This document shows, one piece after another, positions 6,828-14,670 of a stretch of DNA of 23,590 bases. The notes under the pieces are model-generated. The model saw only the letters and a list, made by a program, of their open reading frames with translations, had not been told where the DNA came from and made no database searches. Numbering within the stretch: the first letter of the stretch is position 1; each line of letters starts with the position of its first letter. Location of the stretch: contig CAADUW010000016.1 of the NCBI GenBank assembly GCA_900752285.1, forward strand, positions 1 to 23,590. The letters are read 5' to 3'. The position numbers were made by a program, and so were the translations under genes. Source of the stretch: an uncultured Oscillospiraceae bacterium (GTDB taxonomy: Bacteria; Bacillota; Clostridia; Oscillospirales; Oscillospiraceae).

Positions 6828-7250
6828 ATGGACTATCGCAGATTTGACGATCAGATTCTCGTCCGGATGGATCCCGGCGAGGAAATTCTGGAACAGCTCG
6901 CCGTTGTGGCGGAGAAGGAAAAAATCCGTCTGGCTTCGGTGCAGGCACTGGGCGCCGTGAATGACTTCACGGCGGGCGTGTTCCATACCGGGGAGAAGAA
7001 ATATGCGGCAAACCGGTTTCAGGGGAATTTTGAAATTGTGTCTCTGACCGGAACCATCAGCACCATGGACGGGAAGTACTATGCCCACCTGCACATGAGC
7101 GCCGGAGACGAGCGGGGGAACGTCTTTGGCGGGCACCTGAACCGGGCGGTTATCAGCGCCACCTGCGAAATGGTGATTACCTGCATCCATGGGACGGTGG
7201 AAAGAAGCTACAGTGAAGAGGTCGGTCTGAACCTGTTCCGTTTCCTGTAA
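6828..7250 (+). CDS. PPC/DUF296 domain protein (PD1-like)
   Basis: A 140-aa single-domain protein of the 'plants and prokaryotes conserved' (PPC) family, often annotated as DNA-binding because plant members carry AT-hooks; no AT-hook is present here. Recognisable features are QALGAVNDFTAGVF (res. 39-52), FEIVSLTGTIS (68-78) and the histidine pattern HLH (87-89) with GGHL (His103), which could bind a metal ion. RBS GAGGC (6816-6820) overlaps the cdd stop. As the last gene of a nucleoside salvage operon it might be a regulator or a small-molecule binding protein; its role is not known. Confidence 0.88.
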   Translation: MDYRRFDDQILVRMDPGEEILEQLAVVAEKEKIRLASVQALGAVNDFTAGVFHTGEKKYAANRFQGNFEIVSLTGTISTMDGKYYAHLHMSAGDERGNVFGGHLNRAVISATCEMVITCIHGTVERSYSEEVGLNLFRFL

Positions 7251-7258
7251 AAGCGCAC

Positions 7259-7290
7259 CCGGGCGGCAGATAAACTGCCGCCCGGTTTTT
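7259..7290 (+). terminator. Strong terminator of the salvage operon
   Basis: CCGGGCGGCAG (7259-7269) pairs over 11 bp with CTGCCGCCCGG (7275-7285) around the loop ATAAA, followed directly by TTTTT (7286-7290). It lies 9 nt after the stop of the PPC gene. Confidence 0.95.
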
Positions 7291-7414
7291 GCGCGAAAGG
7301 CGGGCACGGAAACGTGAGCGGGAAGCGCGGGAAAGGCTCACAGGACGCTTTTGGAAAACCGGCGTTATTCACGAAATCTGCTTTGAATTTTTGTATTTTT
7401 TTCTGAATTTCTGC
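7291..7414. other. Gene-free spacer before the S10 promoter
   Basis: No gene seen. It contains GTGAGC and GCTCAC as a 6-bp inverted repeat about 15 nt apart, and an A/T-rich tract (about 7378-7411, many T-runs) right before the -35 box that looks like an UP element for RNA polymerase alpha subunit contact, as expected for a highly expressed ribosomal protein promoter. Confidence 0.5.
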
Positions 7415-7443
7415 TTGACAAACGGGGGCAGGAATGGTATTAT
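7415..7443 (+). promoter_or_regulatory. Main promoter of the S10-spc-alpha operon
   Basis: Perfect -35 TTGACA (7415-7420), 17-nt spacer, -10 TATTAT (7438-7443, 5 of 6), with an A/T-rich tract upstream. Transcription should begin near 7450, leaving a leader of about 270 nt before rpsJ. No other equally strong promoter is visible inside the 16-kb operon. Confidence 0.92.
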
Positions 7444-7449
7444 ATTCAA

Positions 7450-7701
7450 GCGTGTGTAGGGAAACTATGCAAGCAATGCGATGATGCAGGAGATTGCGCC
7501 GTCAGGCGGTAACTTCTGCGGAGTATGTCCGGTCATCGGGCGGCTGAACGGCTTCTGTCGGCGCTGGTGTATATCGCCAGGCGGGAAGAATGGTCGGCGC
7601 TTGTCGGCTATTTTTCTTGCCCCGGAGTGATACACGCGGCGGCGCGGATAGAACCGCTCGACCGTACCCAGCCACCCCAAGGCAAACTGAGTACGCTTTT
7701 C
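7450..7701 (+). promoter_or_regulatory. Structured 5' leader of rpsJ, candidate autoregulatory RNA
   Basis: About 250 nt of GC-rich, non-coding leader between promoter and rpsJ RBS. Pairings seen: a hairpin at 7494-7512 (GCGCC / GGCG with bulge, loop GTCA); a hairpin at 7564-7580 (CTGGTG / CGCCAG, one G-U pair); and a longer-range pairing of GTGTAT (7567-7572) with ATACAC (7630-7635), extendable by GCGC (7561-7564) with GCGC (7642-7645). The last two exclude each other, as in a switch. A T-run (7610-7614) has no strong stem immediately before it. S10 leaders of other bacteria are regulated by ribosomal protein L4; whether this one is, is unknown. Confidence 0.5.
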
Positions 7702-7718
7702 AAGGAGGAAAACAAAAC

Positions 7719-8027
7719 ATGGCAAATCAGCAAATCCGCATCCGGCTGAAGGCTTATGACCATCAGCTCATCGACTCCAGCGCAGCCAAGATCGTGGAGA
7801 CCGCCAAGCGCAACGGCGCCCAGGTTTCCGGCCCCATCCCTCTGCCTACCAGGAAAGAGGTCGTTACCATTCTGCGTTCTCCCCACGTCAACAAGGACAG
7901 CCGGGAGCAGTTCGAGCGCAGAACCCACAAGAGACTGATCGATATCCTTAACCCCAATCAGAAGACCATCGAGGCCCTCATGAGCCTGGACCTTCCCGCT
8001 GGTGTTGAGATTGAGATAAAGCTGTAA
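7719..8027 (+). CDS. rpsJ: Ribosomal protein uS10
   Basis: Small-subunit head protein, which also partners NusB in transcription antitermination. 102 aa, the usual length; [14 protein letters not shown] at the N-terminus and [12 protein letters not shown] are hallmark stretches. The ATG at 7719 has AAGGAGG (7702-7708) and the expected MANQQIRIR start; an in-frame ATG at 7590 lies in the structured leader without an RBS and is rejected. First gene of the operon, followed by an unusually long 114-nt gap before rplC. Confidence 0.98.
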   Translation: MANQQIRIRLKAYDHQLIDSSAAKIVETAKRNGAQVSGPIPLPTRKEVVTILRSPHVNKDSREQFERRTHKRLIDILNPNQKTIEALMSLDLPAGVEIEIKL

Positions 8028-8141
8028 TCGTTTCTGCGATTCCAGCTGCCCGCACTGTCTGGCATCGGGCGGACGGGTCATGTTGGCGGCCGACCCAATG
8101 CGGCTGTCAACCAATAACCTATTAAAAAGGAGAAACCAATC
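8028..8141 (+). promoter_or_regulatory. Structured rpsJ-rplC intergenic region
   Basis: Two mutually exclusive foldings are visible: CTGCCCG (8046-8052) with CGGGCGG (8066-8072, one G-U), or GCATCGGG (8062-8069) with CCCAATGC (8094-8101, one mismatch), the latter optionally enclosing GGGTC (8075-8079) with GACCC (8092-8096). The 10-mer CATCGGGCGG (8063-8072) also occurs in the rpsJ leader (7534-7543). The rplC RBS AAGGAGA (8127-8133) follows. Confidence 0.4.
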
Positions 8142-8861
8142 ATGCAGAAAGCAATCATCGGCAAAAAAGTGGGCATGACCCAGATCTTCGATGAGAGCGG
8201 CAAAGTGATTCCTGTGACCGTTGTGGAAGCAGGCCCCTGCGTCGTGACTCAGAAGAAGACTGCGGAAACTGACGGCTACACCGCCGTTCAGCTCGGCTTT
8301 GGCGACGTCAAGGAGTCCAAGCTGTCCAAGCCCGAGGCAGGCCACCTGAAGAAGGCTGGCGTTGCCCCCAAGAAGTACCTGAAGGAGTTCAAGCTGGACG
8401 GCGCTGCCGACATGAATGTCGGCGACGAAGTTAAGGCGGACACCTTCGCTGCCGGCGACAAGATCGACGTTACCGGCATCAGCAAGGGCCACGGCTACCA
8501 GGGCGTTGTGAAGCGCTATGGCGCCGGACGGACCCCCATGACTCACGGCGGCGGCCCTGTTCACCGTCACGCAGGCTCCATGGGCGCTTCCTCCCACCAG
8601 TCCCGGATTTTCCCCGGCAAGATCGGCGCAGGCCAGATGGGCTGTGAGCAGGTCACCATCGAGAATCTGGATGTTGTGAAGGTTGACGCGGAGCTGAACA
8701 TGATCGTCATTCGCGGCGCGATCCCCGGCCCCAAGGGCGGACTTGTCTACCTGCGGAACACCGTGAAGAACAACCGTGTCAAGAATGTCGAGACCGGCAT
8801 CAGCAAGAACCCGCAGAAGGCTTCCGGCAGAAACCCCCAGAAGGCTTCCGCAAGAGGCTAA
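8142..8861 (+). CDS. rplC: Ribosomal protein uL3, with C-terminal extension
   Basis: Early-assembly large-subunit protein whose loop reaches the peptidyl transferase centre. 239 aa against about 205-210 usually. The core shows [11 protein letters not shown] at the start, [20 protein letters not shown] (the loop with the frequently methylated Gln) and GQMGCEQVT. After the core ends near residue 215 there is an additional basic tail containing a tandem repeat, NPQKASGR then NPQKASAR. The repeat is almost identical at DNA level (two copies of a 24-nt unit near 8809-8855), which suggests recent duplication. RBS AAGGAGA at 8127-8133. Confidence 0.97.
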   Translation: MQKAIIGKKVGMTQIFDESGKVIPVTVVEAGPCVVTQKKTAETDGYTAVQLGFGDVKESKLSKPEAGHLKKAGVAPKKYLKEFKLDGAADMNVGDEVKADTFAAGDKIDVTGISKGHGYQGVVKRYGAGRTPMTHGGGPVHRHAGSMGASSHQSRIFPGKIGAGQMGCEQVTIENLDVVKVDAELNMIVIRGAIPGPKGGLVYLRNTVKNNRVKNVETGISKNPQKASGRNPQKASARG

Positions 8862-8880
8862 GGAAAGGAGACTCTGACTT

Positions 8881-9504
8881 ATGCTTAAGACAAATGTTTA
8901 TGATATGTCCGGCAAGCAGGTTGGCGAGGTCGAACTCTCCGAAGCTGTTTTCGGCATTACCCCCAATGAGGCTGTGGTCCATGAGGCTGTCAAGCATCAT
9001 CTGGCCGCTCTCCGGCAGGGCACTCAGAGCGCTCTGACCCGGGCAGAAGTTTCCGGCGGTGGCCGGAAGCCCTGGCGTCAGAAGGGAACCGGTCGCGCCC
9101 GTCAGGGCAGCACCCGTGCTCCCCAGTGGACCCATGGCGGCATCGTGTTTGCTCCCAAGCCCCGGGATTATACCTTCGCCATGAACAAGAAGGCGAAGCG
9201 GCTGGCTCTGAAGAGTGTTCTGTCCGCCAAGGCTTCCGAGCAGAATGTGGTCGTCATTGACGCAATCAAGATGGCTGCACCCAAGACCAAAGAGTTCGCG
9301 GCGTTCCTGAATGCCGTGGGCTGCACCGGCAAGACTCTGGTCGTCACCGCTGCTGCGGATCAGAACGTGGTTCTGTCCGGACGCAACATCGCCGGCTGCA
9401 AGGTCACCTTTGCAAACCTGCTGAACACCTACGATGTGGCACATGCCGACAAGCTGGTGGTCGATCAGGCTGCACTGGCCCGGATCGAGGAGGTATTTGC
9501 GTAA
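8881..9504 (+). CDS. rplD: Ribosomal protein uL4
   Basis: Large-subunit protein lining the exit tunnel; in Escherichia coli it also represses the S10 operon. 207 aa, normal length. The tunnel loop is recognisable as GGRKPWRQKGTGRARQGS followed by PQWTHGGIVFAPKPRDY. The start has AAAGGAG (8864-8870). Its stop TAA shares one base with the ATG of rplW, indicating translational coupling. It is the obvious candidate ligand for the rpsJ leader. Confidence 0.98.
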   Translation: MLKTNVYDMSGKQVGEVELSEAVFGITPNEAVVHEAVKHHLAALRQGTQSALTRAEVSGGGRKPWRQKGTGRARQGSTRAPQWTHGGIVFAPKPRDYTFAMNKKAKRLALKSVLSAKASEQNVVVIDAIKMAAPKTKEFAAFLNAVGCTGKTLVVTAAADQNVVLSGRNIAGCKVTFANLLNTYDVAHADKLVVDQAALARIEEVFA

Positions 9505-9800
9505 TGAAGAATGTTTATGACATCATCCGCCGCCCGGTGATCACCGAGCAGTCCATGGAAGGCGTTGCCGATAAGAAGTACGTATTCATGATGGATGTGG
9601 ATACGGACAAGACCGAGATCAAGGCTGCTGTCGAGCAGGCCTTCGGCGTCAAGGTCGCCAAGGTCAATACCGTCCGGATGCAGGGCAAGATGAAGCGCAG
9701 CGGCGCTTATCCCATGGGCCGCCGTGCCGCCTACAAGAAGGCAGTCGTTACCCTGACCGCTGATTCCAAGACCATCGAGTTCTTCGAGGGCATGGTCTAA
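9504..9800 (+). CDS. rplW: Ribosomal protein uL23
   Basis: Sits at the tunnel exit and docks trigger factor and SRP. 98 aa, normal. The N-terminus (YDIIRRPVITEQSM) and FGVKVAKVNTVRMQGK are typical, and the chain ends in a short form. Start ATG overlaps the rplD stop by one base; its RBS GAGGAGG (9487-9493) lies within rplD. Confidence 0.98.
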   Translation: MKNVYDIIRRPVITEQSMEGVADKKYVFMMDVDTDKTEIKAAVEQAFGVKVAKVNTVRMQGKMKRSGAYPMGRRAAYKKAVVTLTADSKTIEFFEGMV

Positions 9801-9829
9801 ACCAATCTCAATAAAGGAGAGAAACGCTA

Positions 9830-10666
9830 ATGGCTATCAAAACTTTCAAGCCTTACACCCCGTCCCGCAGAAACATGACCGTTTCCGCTTTCGACGGCGT
9901 GGACAAGAAGGCAAAACCTGAGCGTAGCCTAGTTGAGACCCTCAAGAAGAACGCAGGTCGCAACAGCTATGGTCACATCACCGTCCGTCATCGCGGCGGC
10001 GGCAACAAGCGCAAGTACCGCGTGATCGATTTCAAGCGTCTGAAGACCGATATGCCTGCTACCGTGCAGCGCATCGAGTATGACCCCAACCGGTCTGCCT
10101 TCATCGCTCTGATCAAGTACGAGGACAACACCCTGAGCTATATCCTGGCTCCTTACGGCCTGGGTGTGGGCGATCAGGTCATTGCCTCCGCTTCTGCGGA
10201 TATCAAGCCCGGCAACTGCCTGCCCATTGCCAACATCCCTGTTGGTACCGTCATCCACAATGTGGAGCTGCAGCCCGGTCACGGTGCTCAGCTGGTCCGG
10301 TCCGCCGGCACCGCTGCACAGCTGATGGCTAAGGAAGGCGAGCTGGCTCAGGTCCGCCTGCCCTCCGGCGAGGTCCGCTACATTCGGATGAACTGCACCG
10401 CCTGCATCGGTCAGGTGGGCAACCTGGATCATGAGAACGTGCATGTCGGTAAGGCCGGCCGTACCCGCCATATGGGTATCCGTCCCACCGTCCGCGGTTC
10501 TGTCATGAACCCCAATGATCACCCCCACGGCGGCGGCGAGGGCCGTGCGCCCGTTGGCCGTCCCGGTCCTGTGACTCCCTGGGGCAAGCCTGCTCTGGGC
10601 TACAAGACCCGCAAGACGAAGAACCGTACCAATAAGTTCATCGTCAAGCGCAGAAACAGCAAGTAA
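9830..10666 (+). CDS. rplB: Ribosomal protein uL2
   Basis: One of the largest and most conserved 50S proteins, required for subunit association and peptidyl transfer. 278 aa, normal. The C-terminal hallmark [18 protein letters not shown], with the catalytic-centre His, is intact, as is the [14 protein letters not shown] start and the [17 protein letters not shown] end. RBS AAGGAGA (9814-9820). Confidence 0.99.
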   Translation: MAIKTFKPYTPSRRNMTVSAFDGVDKKAKPERSLVETLKKNAGRNSYGHITVRHRGGGNKRKYRVIDFKRLKTDMPATVQRIEYDPNRSAFIALIKYEDNTLSYILAPYGLGVGDQVIASASADIKPGNCLPIANIPVGTVIHNVELQPGHGAQLVRSAGTAAQLMAKEGELAQVRLPSGEVRYIRMNCTACIGQVGNLDHENVHVGKAGRTRHMGIRPTVRGSVMNPNDHPHGGGEGRAPVGRPGPVTPWGKPALGYKTRKTKNRTNKFIVKRRNSK

Positions 10667-10678
10667 GGAGGAAATGAA

Positions 10679-10957
10679 ATGAGCAGAAGCATCAAAAAGG
10701 GCCCTTTCGTAGCTCCCGAGCTGTACAAGCGCGTTGAGGAGCTGAACAAGGCCGGTGAAAAGAAGGTTCTGAAGACCTGGTCCAGAGCCTCCACCATTTT
10801 CCCCTCCTTTGTCGGTCACACCATCGCCGTCCATGACGGACGCAAGCATGTTCCCGTCTATATCACCGAGGATATGGTCGGACACAAGCTGGGCGAGTTC
10901 GTTCCTACCAGAACCTTCCGGGGCCACTCTGGCAGCAAGACCGCCAACGCGAAATAA
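10679..10957 (+). CDS. rpsS: Ribosomal protein uS19
   Basis: Small-subunit head protein forming a complex with S13 near the A site. 92 aa, normal. [19 protein letters not shown] and [16 protein letters not shown] are the signature stretches. RBS AAGGAGG (10665-10671) overlaps the rplB stop codon. Confidence 0.99.
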   Translation: MSRSIKKGPFVAPELYKRVEELNKAGEKKVLKTWSRASTIFPSFVGHTIAVHDGRKHVPVYITEDMVGHKLGEFVPTRTFRGHSGSKTANAK

Positions 10958-10969
10958 GGAGGTACGAAA

Positions 10970-11305
10970 ATGGAAGCATTTGCACACGTTAAGTACGTCC
11001 GGATGTCCCCCCGTAAGGTTAAGCTGGTCTGCGACATGATTCGGGGCAAGGATGTAAAGACTGCCGCCGCCCTGATGAGCCAGACCTCCAAGGCTGCCTG
11101 CGAGCCCATGGCGAAGCTGCTGAAGAGCGCTGTGGCAAACGCCGAGCACAACCACGAGATGAATGCGGACAACCTGTATGTCTCCACCGTCGTGGCAAAC
11201 CCCGGCCCCATCCTGAAGCGTGGCCGCATCGCGTCCCGCCGCGGATTTGTTCGGATCAATAAGAGAACCACTCACATCACCATCGGTGTGAGCGAGAAGG
11301 CTTAA
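10970..11305 (+). CDS. rplV: Ribosomal protein uL22
   Basis: Tunnel-wall protein facing L4; mutations in its loop can give macrolide resistance. 111 aa. [18 protein letters not shown] and the C-terminal beta-hairpin ending [20 protein letters not shown] (first part of the loop at the tunnel) are clear and unaltered in length. RBS AAGGAGG (10956-10962) overlaps the rpsS stop. Confidence 0.98.
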   Translation: MEAFAHVKYVRMSPRKVKLVCDMIRGKDVKTAAALMSQTSKAACEPMAKLLKSAVANAEHNHEMNADNLYVSTVVANPGPILKRGRIASRRGFVRINKRTTHITIGVSEKA

Positions 11306-11318
11306 GCAGGAGGTAGCT

Positions 11319-12113
11319 ATGGGACAGAAAGTCAATCCCCATGGACTGCGGGTCGGCGTCATCAAGGACTGGGATTCTCACTGGTATGCCCGTGAGGACA
11401 AGGTCGGCGATCTGGTCGTCGAAGATTACAACGTCCGGAAGTATCTGAAGAATAAACTGTACGCCGCCGGCGTGGCAAAGATCGAGATCGAGCGCAGCAA
11501 TGGCAAGGTCAAGATCAACATCCACTGCTCCCGCCCCGGCGTGGTCATCGGCAAGGCCGGTGCAGAAATTGAGAACCTGCGCAAGGATATGGAAGCCCGT
11601 CTGGGCAAGAGCGTGAACCTGAACATCGTTGAGGTTCGGTCTCCCGATCTGAACGCGCAGCTGGTGGCCGAGAACATTGCTCAGCAGCTGGAGAAGCGTA
11701 TCTCCTTCCGCCGGGCCATGAAGAAGGCCATGCAGCAGGCTACCCGTCTGGGCGCCAAGGGCATTAAGGTCTCCTGCGGCGGCCGTCTGGGCGGCGCTGA
11801 AATCGCCCGGAGCGAGAGCTATCACGAGGGCACCATTCCCCTTCAGACCATCCGTGCCGACATTGACTACGGCTTTGCCGAGGCTGCTACCACTTACGGC
11901 CGCATCGGCGTGAAGGTCTGGATCTACAAGGGCGAGGTGCTGAACACCACCCTGCGCGCTGCCGCTCCCGAACCCGAGAAGCGTGAGCGCCGGGATCGCC
12001 GGAATGACCGCCGCGGTGACCGCCGCGATGGAAGCCGGGGCGACCGCCGGGATTTCCGCGGTGAGCGACGCGGTGACCGGCCCGATAACCGCAGAGAAGG
12101 AGGAAACCGCTGA
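11319..12113 (+). CDS. rpsC: Ribosomal protein uS3 with Arg/Asp-rich C-terminal tail
   Basis: mRNA-entry protein of the small subunit. The core (res. 1-216) has the KH domain with [14 protein letters not shown] and the C-terminal domain motif [13 protein letters not shown]. Residues 217-264 are a low-complexity tail with 19 Arg in 48 residues, mostly DRR/RGD-type units interspersed with Asp and Gly, whereas the family usually stops near 215-230. Such tails occur in some Clostridia and Actinobacteria; no function is established here. RBS AGGAGG (11308-11313). The stop TGA overlaps the rplP ATG by one base, and the rplP RBS lies inside the tail-coding region. Confidence 0.97.
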   Translation: MGQKVNPHGLRVGVIKDWDSHWYAREDKVGDLVVEDYNVRKYLKNKLYAAGVAKIEIERSNGKVKINIHCSRPGVVIGKAGAEIENLRKDMEARLGKSVNLNIVEVRSPDLNAQLVAENIAQQLEKRISFRRAMKKAMQQATRLGAKGIKVSCGGRLGGAEIARSESYHEGTIPLQTIRADIDYGFAEAATTYGRIGVKVWIYKGEVLNTTLRAAAPEPEKRERRDRRNDRRGDRRDGSRGDRRDFRGERRGDRPDNRREGGNR

Positions 12114-12544
12114 TGCTGATGCCCAAAAGAGCAAAATACCGCAAGGTGCAGCGTGGCCGTATGACCGGCACCGCTTCCCGCGGTAATAAGGTTTCCTACG
12201 GTGATTTCGGTATCCAGGCTCTGGAGCCCGGCTGGATCACCGGAAACCAGATCGAAGCTGCCCGTATCGCCATGACCCGTTACACCAAGCGTGGTGGTAA
12301 GGTGTGGATCAAGATCTTCCCCGACAAGCCTTATTCCAAGAAGGGCCTGGGCACCCGTATGGGTTCCGGTAAGGGCGCTCCCGAAGGCTGGGTCGCAGTC
12401 GTGAAGAACCAGAAGGTGATGTTTGAGATCGGCGGTGTCAGCGAGGACGTTGCCCGCGAGGCTCTCCGTCTTGCTATGCACAAGCTGCCTATCAAGACCC
12501 GTATCATCGCCAAGGAAGCCGATACTGAGATTGGTGGTGAATAA
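12113..12544 (+). CDS. rplP: Ribosomal protein uL16
   Basis: Late-assembly 50S protein positioning the A- and P-site tRNAs. 143 aa, normal. [19 protein letters not shown] at the start and [20 protein letters not shown] in the middle (tRNA-facing loop) identify it. The ATG at 12113 is preferred over 12119 because AAGGAGG (12097-12103) is 9 nt before the former. Its end overlaps the rpmC start by one base. Confidence 0.98.
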   Translation: MLMPKRAKYRKVQRGRMTGTASRGNKVSYGDFGIQALEPGWITGNQIEAARIAMTRYTKRGGKVWIKIFPDKPYSKKGLGTRMGSGKGAPEGWVAVVKNQKVMFEIGGVSEDVAREALRLAMHKLPIKTRIIAKEADTEIGGE

Positions 12545-12741
12545 TGATGAAGGCAAAGGAAATCAGAAATCTGTCCACGGACGAGCTCAACAAGAAGCTG
12601 GAAGAGCTGAAGAAGGATCTGTTCATGCTGCGTATGCAGCACGCAACCAATCAGCTCGACAACCCCATGCGTCTGAATGCCGTCAAGAAGGACATTGCCC
12701 GCATCAAGACCATTATTCGTGAGAAGCAGACCAATATCTGA
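12544..12741 (+). CDS. rpmC: Ribosomal protein uL29
   Basis: Small helical-hairpin protein next to L23 at the tunnel exit. 65 aa. [20 protein letters not shown] and [19 protein letters not shown] are the two helices. Two adjacent ATGs (12544, overlapping the rplP stop, and 12547) are both possible; only a weak GGTGG precedes them, so initiation probably relies on coupling to rplP. Confidence 0.96.
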   Translation: MMKAKEIRNLSTDELNKKLEELKKDLFMLRMQHATNQLDNPMRLNAVKKDIARIKTIIREKQTNI

Positions 12742-12755
12742 GGAGGTAAGCAGTT

Positions 12756-13019
12756 ATGAGTGAGAATACCAGAGCTTTCCGCAAAACCAGAATTGGTCAG
12801 GTCGTCTCCGATAAGATGGACAAGACCATTGTGGTTGCGATCGAGGATAGCGTCCAGCATCCTCTGTACAAGAAGATTATGAAGCGTACCTACAAGCTGA
12901 AGGCCCACGACGAGAATAACGAGTGCGGCGTCGGCGATACCGTAGAGGTCATGGAGACTCGTCCTCTGTCCAAGGACAAGAGATGGAGACTCGTGAGAAT
13001 CATCGAAAAGGCGAAGTAA
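12756..13019 (+). CDS. rpsQ: Ribosomal protein uS17
   Basis: Primary 16S-binding protein of the S17 OB-fold family. 87 aa, normal. [19 protein letters not shown] and [20 protein letters not shown] are signatures. RBS AGGAGG (12741-12746) starts within the rpmC stop codon. Confidence 0.98.
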   Translation: MSENTRAFRKTRIGQVVSDKMDKTIVVAIEDSVQHPLYKKIMKRTYKLKAHDENNECGVGDTVEVMETRPLSKDKRWRLVRIIEKAK

Positions 13020-13034
13020 GGAGGTCGGACAGCT

Positions 13035-13403
13035 ATGATTCAACAGGAAAGCTACCTGAAGGTTGCCGACAACACCGGCGCCAAGGAAATCCACTGCATT
13101 CGTGTCCTGGGCGGCTCCAAGCGGAAGACCGGCAACATCGGTGACGTCATCGTCGCTTCCGTCCGCAAGGCTGCTACCGGCGGCACTGTGAAGAAGGGCG
13201 AGGTCGTGAAGGCCGTCATCGTCCGTACCAAGCGGGGCGTCCGCCGTGAGGACGGCAGCTATGTCCGCTTCGATGAAAACGCTGCCGTTATCATCAAGGA
13301 GGACAAGAACCCCCGTGGTACCCGTATCTTTGGACCGGTGGCTCGTGAGCTGCGTGAGAAGGACTTCATGAAGATCCTGTCTCTGGCACCCGAAGTCATC
13401 TAA
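13035..13403 (+). CDS. rplN: Ribosomal protein uL14
   Basis: Subunit-interface protein, and the docking site of RsfS. First gene of what is the spc operon in E. coli. 122 aa, normal length. [36 protein letters not shown] and the C-terminal [20 protein letters not shown] are conserved. RBS AAGGAGG (13018-13024) overlaps the rpsQ stop; no separate promoter is seen. Confidence 0.99.
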   Translation: MIQQESYLKVADNTGAKEIHCIRVLGGSKRKTGNIGDVIVASVRKAATGGTVKKGEVVKAVIVRTKRGVRREDGSYVRFDENAAVIIKEDKNPRGTRIFGPVARELREKDFMKILSLAPEVI

Positions 13404-13418
13404 GGGGGAACCGAAGGA

Positions 13419-13724
13419 ATGAACATTAAGAAGAATGATACCGTTATCGTCCTGTCCGGCAAGGACAAGGGCGTTAAGGGCAAGGTGCTGGTCGCCATGC
13501 CCAGTGAGAACAAGGTTATTGTGGAGAAGGTCAATGTTGCAACCTGCCACACCAAGCCCCGCCGTCAGGGTGAAACCGGCGGAATCGTGAAGCGTGAGAC
13601 TCCCATCCGTGCCTGCAAGGTCGCTCTGTTCTGCGACAAGTGCGGCAAGGGCGTCCGCGTGGGCTACAAGGTGGAAGATGGCAAGAAGACCCGTATCTGC
13701 CGCAAGTGCGGCGCCGAAATCTGA
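13419..13724 (+). CDS. rplX: Ribosomal protein uL24, zinc-ribbon form
   Basis: Initiator of 50S assembly, with an N-terminal KOW motif (NDTVIVLSGKDKGVKGKV). 101 aa. The C-terminus has Cys72-x2-Cys75 (FCDKCGKG) and Cys94-x2-Cys97 (ICRKCGAEI), a complete four-cysteine zinc ribbon that many bacterial L24 proteins lack or have degenerated. RBS AAGGGGG (13402-13408), overlapping the rplN stop, is slightly off consensus. Confidence 0.98.
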   Translation: MNIKKNDTVIVLSGKDKGVKGKVLVAMPSENKVIVEKVNVATCHTKPRRQGETGGIVKRETPIRACKVALFCDKCGKGVRVGYKVEDGKKTRICRKCGAEI

Positions 13725-13742
13725 GAAAGGAGCGTATAGACA

Positions 13743-14285
13743 ATGGCTAGCAGACTGAAAGAGAAATACGTTGCCGAGATCGCTCCTGCTCTGAACAAGA
13801 AGTTCGGCTACAGGAGCGTGATGCAGATCCCCAAGCTGGATAAGATCATCGTGAACGTTGGCTGCGGCGAAAGCAAGAACAACGCCAAGGAAATCGAGGC
13901 CATCTGCAAGGACATCGCTGCCATCACCGGCCAGAAGCCCATTACCACCAAGGCACGGAAGTCCGTCGCGAACTTCAAGGTTCGTGAGGGCGAGACTGTC
14001 GGCGTGAAGGTTACCCTCCGCGGCGACAAGATGTACGAGTTCCTAGACAGACTGTTCAGCGTGGCTCTGCCCCGTGTTCGTGACTTCCGGGGCATCAACC
14101 CCAACTCCTTCGACGGCCGCGGCAACTATGCCTTCGGACTGAAGGAGCAGCTGATCTTCCCTGAGATCGAGTACGATAAGGTGGACAAGATCCGTGGTAT
14201 GGATATCTGCATCTGCACCACCGCTACCACCGATGAGGAAGCCAAGGAGCTGCTGACCCAGCTCGGCGCTCCCTTCCAGGCTTGA
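13743..14285 (+). CDS. rplE: Ribosomal protein uL5
   Basis: 5S rRNA-binding protein of the central protuberance, contacting the P-site tRNA. 180 aa, normal. [37 protein letters not shown] and [20 protein letters not shown] are the family hallmarks. RBS AAAGGAG (13726-13732). It is followed by rpsN after 16 nt. Confidence 0.99.
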   Translation: MASRLKEKYVAEIAPALNKKFGYRSVMQIPKLDKIIVNVGCGESKNNAKEIEAICKDIAAITGQKPITTKARKSVANFKVREGETVGVKVTLRGDKMYEFLDRLFSVALPRVRDFRGINPNSFDGRGNYAFGLKEQLIFPEIEYDKVDKIRGMDICICTTATTDEEAKELLTQLGAPFQA

Positions 14286-14301
14286 TTAGGAGGAAAGAAA
14301 C

Positions 14302-14487
14302 ATGGCAAAGAAGTCTATGATCCTGAAGCAGCAGGGTGAGGCCAAGTTCTCCTCCCGCCGCTACAACCGCTGCAAGATCTGCGGCAGACCCCATGCTTAC
14401 CTGCGGGATTACGGTGTTTGCCGTATCTGCTTCCGCGAGCTGGCCTACAAGGGCCAGATTCCCGGTGTCCGCAAGGCCAGCTGGTAA
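14302..14487 (+). CDS. rpsN: Ribosomal protein uS14, type Z (zinc-binding)
   Basis: Late-binding small-subunit head protein. The 61-aa short form carries a zinc finger, Cys24-x2-Cys27 (RCKICGRP) and Cys40-x2-Cys43 (VCRICFRE), ending [11 protein letters not shown]. This is the ancestral type, often replaced in zinc limitation by a cysteine-free paralogue. RBS AGGAGG (14288-14293). It is followed by a 183-nt hairpin-rich gap before rpsH. Confidence 0.98.
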   Translation: MAKKSMILKQQGEAKFSSRRYNRCKICGRPHAYLRDYGVCRICFRELAYKGQIPGVRKASW

Positions 14488-14490
14488 TCC

Positions 14491-14512
14491 CCTGTTCTTC
14501 TGAACAGGTTTT
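14491..14512 (+). terminator. Terminator-like hairpin inside the operon, after rpsN
   Basis: CCTGTTC (14491-14497) pairs with GAACAGG (14502-14508) around TTCT, followed by TTTT (14509-14512), 3 nt after the rpsN stop. The stem is perfect but only 7 bp and the T-run is short, so it is likely to be a partial terminator or attenuator rather than a true operon end, because rpsH and 17 more genes continue downstream with no promoter seen. Confidence 0.5.
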
Positions 14513-14654
14513 CGGGTGAGCCGCTCCGTGCGGCTCAGGTCGAATTTCAAATGTAAAAAGCACGGGAAGTCCCGGGAAGATGGGTGGGCACTTCAGTGCT
14601 CATCGCATTCCCCGGATACCCCCGTGACTTAACGGGTTCAGCCCGTAACTTCTA
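14513..14654 (+). promoter_or_regulatory. Hairpin-rich rpsN-rpsH intergenic region, candidate attenuator
   Basis: Non-coding stretch before the rpsH RBS (14656-14662). Hairpins visible: GAGCCGC (14518-14524) with GCGGCTC (14530-14536); CGGGA with TCCCG (14563-14574); GCAC with GTGC (14588-14599); CCCGT (14621-14625) with ACGGG (14632-14636), or instead ACGGG (14632-14636) with CCCGT (14642-14646). The last two share one arm and cannot both form. S8, encoded just downstream, is the known regulator of spc genes in E. coli; a link here is inference. Confidence 0.45.
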
Positions 14655-14670
14655 AAAGGAGGATACAAAC

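Noticed and set aside
7525..7749. 74-codon open frame in the rpsJ leader as a leader peptide
   Set aside because: No RBS before its ATG, it runs over the rpsJ start in another frame, and the leader is better explained as structured RNA.
9929..11365. 478-codon minus-strand open frame opposite rplB, rpsS and rplV
   Set aside because: Antisense of three highly conserved ribosomal protein genes, with no motif or start signal.
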